64,000 nt of DNA, from the NCBI RefSeq assembly GCF_009831575.1, contig NZ_WUUT01000004.1, forward strand, positions 288,138 to 352,137, read 5' to 3'. A model generated the notes under the pieces. The model made no database searches, was not told the origin of the DNA, and saw nothing but the letters and a program-made list of their open reading frames with translations. Shown one piece after another: positions 26,739 to 34,807 of this stretch. The DNA comes from Halovenus carboxidivorans. GTDB taxonomy: Archaea > Halobacteriota > Halobacteria > Halobacteriales > Haloarculaceae. Position 1 is the stretch's first letter. Each line of letters starts with the position of its first letter. The position numbers were made by a program, and so were the translations under genes.

Positions 26739-29003
26739 TTACTGCGGGCTCGGGTTCGTGCCGCCGGCACCGACCTCACGCTGTTCGAGCGCGCGGCCGG
26801 TGATCGACTTGAGTCGGTCGACCAGTGAGTCCTTCTCGGGTTCGCCGGCCAGCGCGACTTCGAGCACCTCGGAGATGTGCGAGACCGGGATGATCTCGAC
26901 CTGCTCCTCGTATTCGGGCTCGATCATCACGTCCTGCTCGTTGGCTTTCGGGATGATGATCTTGTCGATGCCCGACTTCGCGGCGGCTTCGATCTTGTGC
27001 GTGACACCGCCGACGGGCAGCACGTCGCCGCGAACCGACAGCGAGCCGGTCATGGCGACGTTCTGCTCGACGGGGATCTCTTCGAGCGCACTGATCACTG
27101 CCGTCGCGACGGTGATCGAGGCGGAGTCGCCGTCGACACCGCCCTCACCGACCTGGACGAACTGGATGTGGATGTCCTTCTCGGAGATGTCCTGGTCGGA
27201 GAACTTCTTGATGATGGCGCTGACGTTCTCGACGGCCTCTTCGGCCATCTCCTTCAGCTGGCCGGTGGCGATCACCTGGCCCGGCCCCTGGGAGGGGGCG
27301 ATCTCGGCCATCACGGGGAGGACGATACCGGAGTCCTCGCCCATCACTGCCAGCCCGTTGACCCGGCCGACAGCGCCGCCCTCGTTGACGGTGAGTTCGT
27401 AATCCTTCCGGCGCTCGATGAACTCGTCGGCCAGTTGCTGTTCGATCGAGCGCGAGCGGCCTTTCGCCTGGAGCACGTCCTCACGTTCGGTGTACTCCTT
27501 GCCCTCTGCACGGGCGATGTCGCCCGCGACGCGGACGAGTCCACCGAGGTTCCGGAGTTCGAGCGTGAGGTGATCCTTCCGCCCGGCACGGCGCTGGGCT
27601 TCGAGGATGATCTCCTCCATCGCCTCCCGCGTGAAGTGCGGCAGGCGGCCGTCTTTCTCGACTTCCTGGGCGACGAAGCGGGCGTACTTCCGGCGCATCT
27701 CCGGCGTGTCGTCGATGGTGTCGTCCATGTACACCTCGTAGCCGTACCCCTTGATCCGGGAGCGCAGCGCCGGGTGCATGTTCTCCATGGCGTCCATGTT
27801 CCCCGAGGCCACCATGATGAAATCACAGGGGACGGGTTCGGTCTGGACCATCGCGCCCGAGGAGCGCTCGGACTGGCCGGTGATCGAGAACTCACCCTCC
27901 TGGATCGCGGTCATCAGTTTCTGCTGGGACCGGATATCGAGGGTGTTGATCTCGTCGATGTAGAGCACGCCCTTGTTGGCCTTGTGGATCGCGCCGGGTT
28001 CGACGCGGTCGTGGCTGGGCGTCTCCATGCCGCCGGACTGGAACGGGTCGTGTCGAACGTCGCCCAGCAGCGCACCGGCGTGGGCACCCGTCGCGTCCTC
28101 GAACGGCGCGGTCTGCTGATCTGCGGTGTTGACCAGCAGGTTCGGCACCATCGCGTCGTTGCCCCGGGAGATGTACCGGAAGGCCAGGTAGATGATCCCC
28201 GCCGCGAGGATGCCGAGCAGAATCTGCCCGACGATTATCAGCGCGTATCCCAGGATGAGGGCGATGATGATCCACATGATCACCGTCCGCATCTGGTTGC
28301 GCTTGCGGGCCTCCTCCTTGTGGGCCTCGACGATCTGTTCGCCCTTGCCAGCCGGGACCGTCCGGACCTTCGGCTCGTTACCGTCGTCGGGGTTGTGGTA
28401 GACGAGCACGTCCTGAAGCTCCTCTTTGGGGAGCAGTTGGCTCATCGCCTTCGCCAGCATCGACTTCCCGGTTCCCGGGGAGCCGATCATCATCACGTGT
28501 CGGCGCTGTTTGGCCGCCTTCAGGACGATGTCTCGGGCGTGATCCTGCCCGATCACCTGATCGACGAGTCGGTCGGGGACGCTGATCTCCTTGGAGGTCT
28601 CGACCTTGAGACCGCCGAGCAGATCGTCTTCCTCGATCTCTTCGTCGATCTCCATGTCCTCGTCGACATCGCTCCCGAGCGCCTCGTCGAGGGGGTTCTC
28701 CTCGTCGTCCCCGGCCGTTCTCACGGGTCTGTCAGCGCCCGGCCGCTCGTCGTCCGATCCCGGACGGCTGCCTGGGGGCCGGATGCCCTGGTCGTCGCGC
28801 TTGTCCGTCTCACCGACATCTGCGGCTGTCGTCTCGTCGCCGGCCGACCCCTCCGGGCTCGTCTCCTCGGCTGGCGTGTCCGCTCCGTCTCCAGCCGTAT
28901 CAGCGTCGGCCGCCGGCCTGGCAGACTCCGATGAGTCCGACTCAGCCGCCTCGTCGGCGTCCATTTCCCGGTCGGTATCCGGGACATCTGATTCGTTGCT
29001 CAT
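26739..29003 (-). CDS. lonB: Archaeal membrane-anchored Lon protease (LonB)
   Basis: The product has 754 residues from ATG 29003. An acidic disordered N-terminal region (~125 residues) precedes the AAA+ domain: Walker A IGSPGTGKSMLAKA, then, between Walker A and B, two membrane segments typical of LonB (VIMWIIIALILGYALIIVG and ILLGILAAGIIYLAFRY), and Walker B GVLYIDEINTLD. The C-terminal peptidase domain has the catalytic Ser in GGVDGDSASITVA and Lys in GGVTHKIEAAAKSG. LonB is the essential membrane Lon of archaea, controlling carotenoid and lipid enzymes in Haloferax. No intein is present. Confidence 0.96.
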   Translation of the reverse strand: MSNESDVPDTDREMDADEAAESDSSESARPAADADTAGDGADTPAEETSPEGSAGDETTAADVGETDKRDDQGIRPPGSRPGSDDERPGADRPVRTAGDDEENPLDEALGSDVDEDMEIDEEIEEDDLLGGLKVETSKEISVPDRLVDQVIGQDHARDIVLKAAKQRRHVMMIGSPGTGKSMLAKAMSQLLPKEELQDVLVYHNPDDGNEPKVRTVPAGKGEQIVEAHKEEARKRNQMRTVIMWIIIALILGYALIIVGQILLGILAAGIIYLAFRYISRGNDAMVPNLLVNTADQQTAPFEDATGAHAGALLGDVRHDPFQSGGMETPSHDRVEPGAIHKANKGVLYIDEINTLDIRSQQKLMTAIQEGEFSITGQSERSSGAMVQTEPVPCDFIMVASGNMDAMENMHPALRSRIKGYGYEVYMDDTIDDTPEMRRKYARFVAQEVEKDGRLPHFTREAMEEIILEAQRRAGRKDHLTLELRNLGGLVRVAGDIARAEGKEYTEREDVLQAKGRSRSIEQQLADEFIERRKDYELTVNEGGAVGRVNGLAVMGEDSGIVLPVMAEIAPSQGPGQVIATGQLKEMAEEAVENVSAIIKKFSDQDISEKDIHIQFVQVGEGGVDGDSASITVATAVISALEEIPVEQNVAMTGSLSVRGDVLPVGGVTHKIEAAAKSGIDKIIIPKANEQDVMIEPEYEEQVEIIPVSHISEVLEVALAGEPEKDSLVDRLKSITGRALEQREVGAGGTNPSPQ

Positions 29004-29141
29004 GCAAACGTTGCTATGTTGTTTTGGAAGGGCTGTCGACTGATATACTTTCTCCCCAACTATCGCTCCTGCAAATGGCAAATTGGGCGACAGAGCTGTT
29101 CTACGAGGCAATTACGCCGCCAGTCCGAACACCGTCCATTC

Positions 29142-29147
29142 TTATAA
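29142..29147 (+). promoter_or_regulatory. TATA element of the NMN adenylyltransferase gene
   Basis: TTATAA is centred 26 bases before the ATG at 29170, which is the spacing expected if transcription begins at that ATG. It favours a leaderless start at 29170 over the longer frame opening at 29083. Confidence 0.5.
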
Positions 29148-29169
29148 TCCGCGTCCAAATGGCATGCAA

Positions 29170-29673
29170 ATGGCTCCCTATCGAGGCTGTCTGATCGGCC
29201 GGTTCCAACCGTTTCACCGCGGTCACCGAAAGCTTGCCGAGTACGTCGCCGACGACGTCGACGAACTGGTCGTCGGGATCGGCAGTGCGGACGCGTCGCA
29301 CACCAGACGTAATCCGTTCACCGCCGGCGAACGCGTCATGATGGTCCGCAAAACCCTGGAACCGTTCGACATCACCGACTACGTCGTTCCGATCGAGGAT
29401 CTCGACCGCAACTCGGTGTGGGTCAGCCACGTCCAGAGCATGGCTCCGGAGTTCGACGTGGCGTACTCGAACAATCCGCTCGTGATTCGGCTCTTCTCCG
29501 AGGCGGGTATCGAGGTCAGACAGACCGAGATGTTCGACCGCGACGAACTGAAGGGCAGCGAGATCCGCCGGCAGATGATCGACGGAGAAGACTGGCGACA
29601 GCACGTCCCACAACCGGTCCAGGACGTGATCGACGAGGTCGACGGCGTCGGTCGCCTCCGGGACATCGAGTGA
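29170..29673 (+). CDS. nadM: Nicotinamide-nucleotide adenylyltransferase (archaeal NadM type)
   Basis: This is a 167-residue nucleotidyltransferase. The ATG at 29170 gives MAPYRGCLIGRFQPFHRGH, with the (H/T)xGH ATP-binding motif near the N-terminus. GIGSADASHTRRNPFTAGER and the C-terminal ISxTxxR-like KGSEIRRQMI are conserved. The enzyme forms NAD from NMN and ATP. ATG 29164 would add two residues. The gene diverges from lonB. Confidence 0.92.
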   Translation: MAPYRGCLIGRFQPFHRGHRKLAEYVADDVDELVVGIGSADASHTRRNPFTAGERVMMVRKTLEPFDITDYVVPIEDLDRNSVWVSHVQSMAPEFDVAYSNNPLVIRLFSEAGIEVRQTEMFDRDELKGSEIRRQMIDGEDWRQHVPQPVQDVIDEVDGVGRLRDIE

Positions 29674-29833
29674 TCGACCCGACGCCCCGGATCGTCGATT
29701 CGCTTCGTCGTCGGAGACACGCCCAGTCACCACCGGCCTTCTGTCGCCGATCCTGTCCCGCCACTTATATGACTTCACCAGCCGTAGTATCCGGTGTCAG
29801 AACCGTGCGATCGGATCGCCCGACGAGACAGAT

Positions 29834-31186
29834 ATGCCACACTCAGCAAAGTACGTCATTCACGCGGATATTCGCACCAGCGGTGTCGTCGAGCGCAGCG
29901 ACGTGGTCGGCGCAATCTTCGGCCAGACCGAGGGGCTGCTCGGTGAGGACATGGACCTGCGGGACCTGCAGGACGCCTCGAAGGTCGGCCGGATCGACGT
30001 CGACATCGAATCTGAAGGTGGCCGCTCGTTCGGTACGATCCAGATCGCGAGCGGGATGGACCGCGCCGAGACCGCCGTCCTCGCCGCCGCGTTAGAGACC
30101 ATCGAGCGGGTCGGCCCCTGCCGGGCGTCGTGTTCGATCATCAAAATCGAGGACGCCCGCGCCGCCAAACGCCGAGAGATTGTCGACCGCGCGACGGAAC
30201 TGCTCGCGGCCTTCGAGGACGAACAACTCACCAGCGAACGCCTCGTCGAGGAGGTCCGCGAGCGCGTCCGCGAGTCGGAGTTGACCGAGTACCGCGGCTT
30301 CCCCGCCGGCCCCCGCGTCGCCGACAGCGACGCGATCATCGTCGTCGAGGGCCGTGCAGATGTCCGAAAACTACTCTCGGTCGGTATCAAGAACGCGATT
30401 GCCGTCGAGGGGACCGACGTGCCCGAGGAGATCGCACGGCTCACACAGGACCGGACGACGACGGCGTTTCTCGACGGCGACCGCGGCGGCGATCTGATCC
30501 TCCGCGAACTCGCTCAGGTCGGCAACGTCGACTACGTCGCCTTCGCCCCGCACGACCGCTCCGTCGAAGACCTCGACAGGGCGGCGGTCATGGCCGCACT
30601 CCGCAAGAAACTCCCCTACGAACAGGTCGAGGAGGGGAACACCCCGCGGGAGGCGTTCGCACCGACAGACGGGGGAACTGTCCCCGAGGACCCGCCTGCC
30701 GGCGCGGACGCTTCCGCGGGAGCGGACCCGGCCCCTGCGACCGGGCCGGACGACGCCGACGGGAGCGAACCGGACCGGGAGGCGGTAACGCCGTCCCCGT
30801 CGACCGACGGGCACTCCTCCGGGCCGGCGGAATCGACAGCCGAGGAACCCACTCCGGACTCCTCGTCCGAGGAATCCGAACGGGAACCGACGACCCTCGC
30901 CGGGCACGTCGAGGCGGTGATCGAAGACGGTGCCGGGACCGTTCGCTTGCTCGACTCGGAGTTTGCGATCCGCGCCGAATCCGACGCGGAGTCCGCCTTC
31001 GAGACCATCGAGGACGCCGAGGACGCTCCCCACACCGTCGTCCTCGACGGGACCGCCACGCAGCGGCTGTTAGATATCAGCGCACAGCGCGGGGTCGGCC
31101 AGATCATCGCCGCCGAGACCGGCGAGTTCGTCAAACAGCCCGCGAGCGTCAGGGTGCACGCGGCCGAGGAGATCGATCTCAGTTGA
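29834..31186 (+). CDS. dnaG: Archaeal DnaG-like primase/exosome-associated protein
   Basis: The product has 450 residues. The archaeal DnaG N-terminal domain (1-165) includes TEGLLGEDMDLRDLQ and VGPCRASCSIIKI. A TOPRIM domain follows (about 170-260, with IIVVEGRADVRKLL and AFLDGDRGGDL). A disordered Asp/Glu/Pro/Ser-rich linker of ~90 residues separates it from the C-terminal domain. In archaea this protein is a core exosome subunit and can synthesise primers in vitro. The linker is unusually long and low in complexity, as common in haloarchaea. Confidence 0.95.
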   Translation: MPHSAKYVIHADIRTSGVVERSDVVGAIFGQTEGLLGEDMDLRDLQDASKVGRIDVDIESEGGRSFGTIQIASGMDRAETAVLAAALETIERVGPCRASCSIIKIEDARAAKRREIVDRATELLAAFEDEQLTSERLVEEVRERVRESELTEYRGFPAGPRVADSDAIIVVEGRADVRKLLSVGIKNAIAVEGTDVPEEIARLTQDRTTTAFLDGDRGGDLILRELAQVGNVDYVAFAPHDRSVEDLDRAAVMAALRKKLPYEQVEEGNTPREAFAPTDGGTVPEDPPAGADASAGADPAPATGPDDADGSEPDREAVTPSPSTDGHSSGPAESTAEEPTPDSSSEESEREPTTLAGHVEAVIEDGAGTVRLLDSEFAIRAESDAESAFETIEDAEDAPHTVVLDGTATQRLLDISAQRGVGQIIAAETGEFVKQPASVRVHAAEEIDLS

Positions 31187-31619
31187 TCGGCTCGGTCAGA
31201 TCGCGCACGAGCAGAAACCCCGCACCGCTGTCGTACTCGTCCGGGAGCCGTTCGACTGTCTCGAACCCGTGCTCCCGGTAGAACTCCTTTGCGCCCTCGT
31301 CGACGGCCCGGACCGTCAGTGCGAGTCGCTCGTAGCCGTCCGAGCGCTGGGTCTCCGCGATGTGCCGCAGCAGCGCCGAGCCGTATCCCTTCCGCTGTTC
31401 GTCGGGAGCGACCGCGAGTTCGGTGAGATAAGCGGTCTCTTCCGGCCCGGGCATGACGATACCGTAGCCGACCGGCCGCGTCTCGGTTGCGACGAACAGC
31501 GGGGGAAAGCCTCCGAGCGCGGCGTCGAGCAGTTCCGGCCACGGCTCCGGGAGTGCCGCCGCCTGGATCTCCCGGAGGCGGTCCCCGTCGACGGCCGTCG
31601 TCTGTCGGACTCGAACCAT
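31179..31619 (-). CDS. GNAT-family N-acetyltransferase
   Basis: This is a 146-residue enzyme with the acetyl-CoA binding segment LAVAPDEQRKGYGSALLRHI (motif A, RxxGxG-type) and the C-terminal motif B KEFYREHGFETVERL. The protein substrate or small molecule is unknown; RimI-like N-terminal acetylation is one possibility. Its stop overlaps the end of dnaG by eight bases on the opposite strand. It follows the DUF92 gene by two bases on its own strand. Confidence 0.9.
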   Translation of the reverse strand: MVRVRQTTAVDGDRLREIQAAALPEPWPELLDAALGGFPPLFVATETRPVGYGIVMPGPEETAYLTELAVAPDEQRKGYGSALLRHIAETQRSDGYERLALTVRAVDEGAKEFYREHGFETVERLPDEYDSGAGFLLVRDLTEPIN

Positions 31620-31621
31620 CG

Positions 31622-32962
31622 TTACAGAGTCAATCCAGCGGTGGCGGCGATCGTCGCGCCGGCGATGGCGGCCGACAGCGTGGCGAGAAAGTTCACTCCC
31701 TGATTCCCGCAGAGCCAGCCCTCGATGGTCGCGCCGAGAAGGCTGTCGACGGTCATCCCGACGATTCCCGCGGCGACGACCGCGCTGGCTCCGAGCGGGT
31801 CCACTGCCTCGAAGGTCACGAGCGCGATCCCGGCGACGATTGCGGCCCCGCAGACGCCGACGGCCTCGCCCTGCCAGGTCACCGCGCCGTCGGTGCCCGG
31901 TTCGACGACCTGTAACGTGGTAATCAATCGGGGGTTGTCGAAGAGCCCGCCGATCTCGCTAGAGAGGGTGTCGGCAAGTGCGGCCCCGACAGCGCCGGCG
32001 AAGGCGAAGAAAAACACCGCCTCCGAGACGCCGAGTTGCTGGCTAGCGGCCGCGCCGACGACGGCGAACAGCGCGACGAGAGAGTTCGCGAGCACGTTGC
32101 CGGTTCCGCGCGCCCCCTCGTTTTCCTCGGCGATCCCGCGGTCGAGTTTGCGGTCGTAGCGGTACTTCGAGGCCAGGCCGCCGATCCCGAAGAAGGCGAT
32201 CAACATCGCGAACCAGCCGTAACTGCCGAGGACGATCGTCAACAGCCCCAGCAGGACGCCGGTCAACATCCCCGGCAGCGACGCCGTGTCCAGTGCGAAG
32301 GAGGCGTAGCCGAGGACGACAGTCACGACGAGCGCGACGGCGATCCGTACCGTCGAGATTTCGACGGGGAGCGCGCCGAGAAACCACAACAGCAGGGCGA
32401 CGCTGACAAGCACCAGCACGTCGTCACGCTTGAACAGCGCCTCTCGGAGCAGGGCAGCGAGCAGGCTGCCGCTGGCCGCGAGGAAGGCGACGGTCTGGTA
32501 CTGCACGCTCGGCCCGGTCACCCCGGCGGCGAGAAACTGGGCACAGCTCCCGGCCAGAAAGCCGCCGCCGACGAACCCGGCCGTCGCCAGGAAGGGATCG
32601 CTCGTGGAGTGGCGGCTGGCCTGGCCGACGAGATTCCCGACCGAGAGCAGGAGGACGGTGCCGACGTAGATCGGCACCGGCATCCCGAACTCGATCGCCA
32701 GCACCGCCGTTCCGGCGGCCGCGAGGGCGAAGCCTGCGAGCCCGTACAACGTCCCGTCCCGACGGTCGCCCGGTCGTGCGAACAGCTCGAACAGGACCGT
32801 ATCGGCGTCGAGGGCGAGGGCACCGGCGGCGATCAACAGGAACGGACCGATCGCGAGTACCGTCGCCACGGCGGGTTCGTCGACCCCGTCGACGAACGGA
32901 ACGACGAAGGCGAACAGGCTCACGACGAAAAACGCCGCTGCTCGTCGGACGGGTCCAGTCAC
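31622..32962 (-). CDS. DUF92 membrane protein (phytol-phosphate kinase/CTP-transferase-like) with N-terminal extension
   Basis: This is a 446-residue integral membrane protein with about a dozen segments. The C-terminal ~240 residues match the DUF92/TMEM19 family (GGLASKYRYDRKLDRGIAEENEGARGTGNVLANS, then ALADTLSSEIGGLF), related to plant VTE6 phytyl-phosphate kinase. The N-terminal ~200 residues are an additional membrane region, perhaps a dolichol-kinase-like half. It may phosphorylate a prenyl alcohol or phosphate in lipid recycling; this is family inference. It overlaps nothing and is two bases from the acetyltransferase. Confidence 0.85.
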   Translation of the reverse strand: MTGPVRRAAAFFVVSLFAFVVPFVDGVDEPAVATVLAIGPFLLIAAGALALDADTVLFELFARPGDRRDGTLYGLAGFALAAAGTAVLAIEFGMPVPIYVGTVLLLSVGNLVGQASRHSTSDPFLATAGFVGGGFLAGSCAQFLAAGVTGPSVQYQTVAFLAASGSLLAALLREALFKRDDVLVLVSVALLLWFLGALPVEISTVRIAVALVVTVVLGYASFALDTASLPGMLTGVLLGLLTIVLGSYGWFAMLIAFFGIGGLASKYRYDRKLDRGIAEENEGARGTGNVLANSLVALFAVVGAAASQQLGVSEAVFFFAFAGAVGAALADTLSSEIGGLFDNPRLITTLQVVEPGTDGAVTWQGEAVGVCGAAIVAGIALVTFEAVDPLGASAVVAAGIVGMTVDSLLGATIEGWLCGNQGVNFLATLSAAIAGATIAATAGLTL

Positions 32963-33016
32963 TACCCCGGGGTATTGCCGAACAGCACTTACGTTTTCCG
33001 AACCGCTCCGACCGGC

Positions 33017-33769
33017 TCAGACCGATTCGACCGCGTCTCGGATCGCCGGAAGCACGTTCGCCACGTCACCGCGGATATCGAACTCGGCCCTCTCGGAAAC
33101 GGGGGTCTCTTCGAGATTGACGATTGCGAGTGTCGCGCCTTTTCGGGTAGCGATCCGCGGCAGCGACGCGGCGGGTTCGACCGTCAGCGAGGAGCCGACC
33201 GCGAGCAGTACGTCGGCGTCCCGGGCGAGTCGCTTGGCCTGCTGCAACGCGACGCGGGGTAGCTGCTCGCCGAAGAGCACGACATCCGGCTTCAAAACGC
33301 CGCCACAGTCCGGACACTCCGGCGGGAGCGTTCCGTTTTCGATCTGTTCGCGAGCGGTGTCGAGCGGCGCGGTCCGGTCACAGCTCTCGCAGGCGACTCG
33401 CTGACCGTTTCCGTGAATCTCGATCACGGAGGAGCCAGCGGCCGCGTGTAGTCCGTCGACATTCTGCGTGATGACGGTATCGAGGTGGCCTGCCTCCTCC
33501 AGGGCGGCCAACGCCTCGTGTGCGCTGTTCGGCCGGATCTCCTCGCCGTAGATCTCGTCGTACAGTTCGAGTCGCTTCTCCCAGAAGGCGGCGGGGTCGG
33601 CTTTGAACTTGCTGTAGTGAAACTCCGAGGGGTCGTACCGATCCCAGATCCCCCCCTCGCTCCGGAAGTCGGGAATTCCGGAGGCCGTGCTGATTCCGGC
33701 CCCGGTGAACGCGACCGTCGACTCCGCCTCGGAAATCGCTCGGGCGACAGCCGTGATGTCCTCGGTCAT
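33017..33769 (-). CDS. Sir2-family NAD-dependent protein deacylase
   Basis: This is a 250-residue enzyme. The NAD site AFTGAGISTASGIPDFR, catalytic His in VIEIHGNGQRVACESC, TQNVDGLHAAAGS and the four zinc Cys (CESC ... CPDCGG) are intact, with a C-terminal VNLEETPVSERAEF. It removes acyl groups from protein lysines such as Alba-like chromatin proteins. The ATG at 33769 is clear; the longer frame is noise. It is not tightly linked to its neighbours. Confidence 0.94.
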   Translation of the reverse strand: MTEDITAVARAISEAESTVAFTGAGISTASGIPDFRSEGGIWDRYDPSEFHYSKFKADPAAFWEKRLELYDEIYGEEIRPNSAHEALAALEEAGHLDTVITQNVDGLHAAAGSSVIEIHGNGQRVACESCDRTAPLDTAREQIENGTLPPECPDCGGVLKPDVVLFGEQLPRVALQQAKRLARDADVLLAVGSSLTVEPAASLPRIATRKGATLAIVNLEETPVSERAEFDIRGDVANVLPAIRDAVESV

Positions 33770-33809
33770 ACTCCCGCTCCGTGTGGAGCGGTCAAAGGCG
33801 TTTTGTCGC

Positions 33810-34781
33810 TCAATACGAGAGGTCCGCGGTCGATCTGTCGAGACCGACCACGAGTACGGCACCGAACACGGCGGCACCGACGACGGTACCGATCCCGGTC
33901 GCCGTCGACTCCGTGACTGCGAGCACTTCGAGCACCGGCAGCCGAAGCGAGCCGAGCATCAGGCTCACGAGGAAGACCAGCGTCGCCTGCCGGTAGTGAT
34001 CCAGCGCCCACCGCACCACGTACGCGACGGTGAACACGCCGACCGCCGCCCCCGAGAGGAAGGCCGCGATCCGAATTCCGTCCTGAACGAGCGTGGCCGT
34101 GATCCCGTTTCGCCCCAGCGCCAACAGCCCGTCGACGAAGCCGTTCAGCGTCTCGGTCATGGTCTCGTACTGGCCGAGCAACAGCAGGATGAAGGCCCCG
34201 GAGATGCCCGGCAACAGCATACCGCTGATCGCGACCGACCCGGCGACGAAGATCACCGGCAGCGAACTCGGGATGGAGCCGCCGCCGGAGACGCCGGCGA
34301 GAGCGAACGCGAACAGGAAGCCGACGACCCCGGCTCCGGCCTGGCGTGGCCCGCGGAGCCAGTCCCGTCGGGCGAGCACGAGCGCGGACGCCCCGATCAG
34401 CCCGAAAAAGAAGGCGAAGGTCGGGCCCGGGACGACCTCCAGGGCGAACTCGACGACCCGGGCGAGCACCACCACTGCGGTCGCCATCCCGCCGCCGAGG
34501 GCGACCAGAAACGGCACGTCCATCGCCCGCAACTCCCGGGCCAGCGCCCGGCGGCCGGATCGGCGGTGGGCTGTCCGAAGATGTCTCACGACGGCGGGGT
34601 CGAGTTCGGTGAGCGCGCTGATCAACCGTTCGTAGACGCCGACGATCAGCGCAATCGTGCCCCCCGAGACACCGGGGACGGCGTCGGCGCTCCCCATCGC
34701 GAGCCCTTTCAGATAGATCGTCAGCAACGCCAGTACGCCGCCGTCGTGCGCTGCCGTCTCGGTTCGGTCTCGGTGATCCAC
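33810..34781 (-). CDS. DUF368 (PopT-like) polyprenyl-phosphate transporter
   Basis: This is a 323-residue integral membrane protein, GTG start at 34781. The DUF368 signature KGLAMGSADAVPGVSGGTIALI is at the N-terminus and LPGISGAFILLLLGQY marks the second half-repeat. Bacterial PopT proteins recycle undecaprenyl phosphate across the membrane. Here the gene stands 26 bases after aglB, the archaeal N-glycosylation enzyme that uses dolichol-phosphate carriers, so dolichol-phosphate recycling is the natural role. That role is inference from the family plus context. Confidence 0.9.
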   Translation of the reverse strand: MDHRDRTETAAHDGGVLALLTIYLKGLAMGSADAVPGVSGGTIALIVGVYERLISALTELDPAVVRHLRTAHRRSGRRALARELRAMDVPFLVALGGGMATAVVVLARVVEFALEVVPGPTFAFFFGLIGASALVLARRDWLRGPRQAGAGVVGFLFAFALAGVSGGGSIPSSLPVIFVAGSVAISGMLLPGISGAFILLLLGQYETMTETLNGFVDGLLALGRNGITATLVQDGIRIAAFLSGAAVGVFTVAYVVRWALDHYRQATLVFLVSLMLGSLRLPVLEVLAVTESTATGIGTVVGAAVFGAVLVVGLDRSTADLSY

Positions 34782-34807
34782 TGTTTGTATCTCTCGACGC
34801 TCGGCGC

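Noticed and set aside
26877-28934. 685-codon open frame antisense to lonB
   Set aside because: High G+C creates long antisense frames. LonB on the other strand has every catalytic motif; this frame has Arg/Val/Asp-rich shadow composition and no domain.
26739-29003. Intein in LonB
   Set aside because: Some archaeal lonB genes contain an intein. Here motifs are contiguous and length is that of the mature protein.
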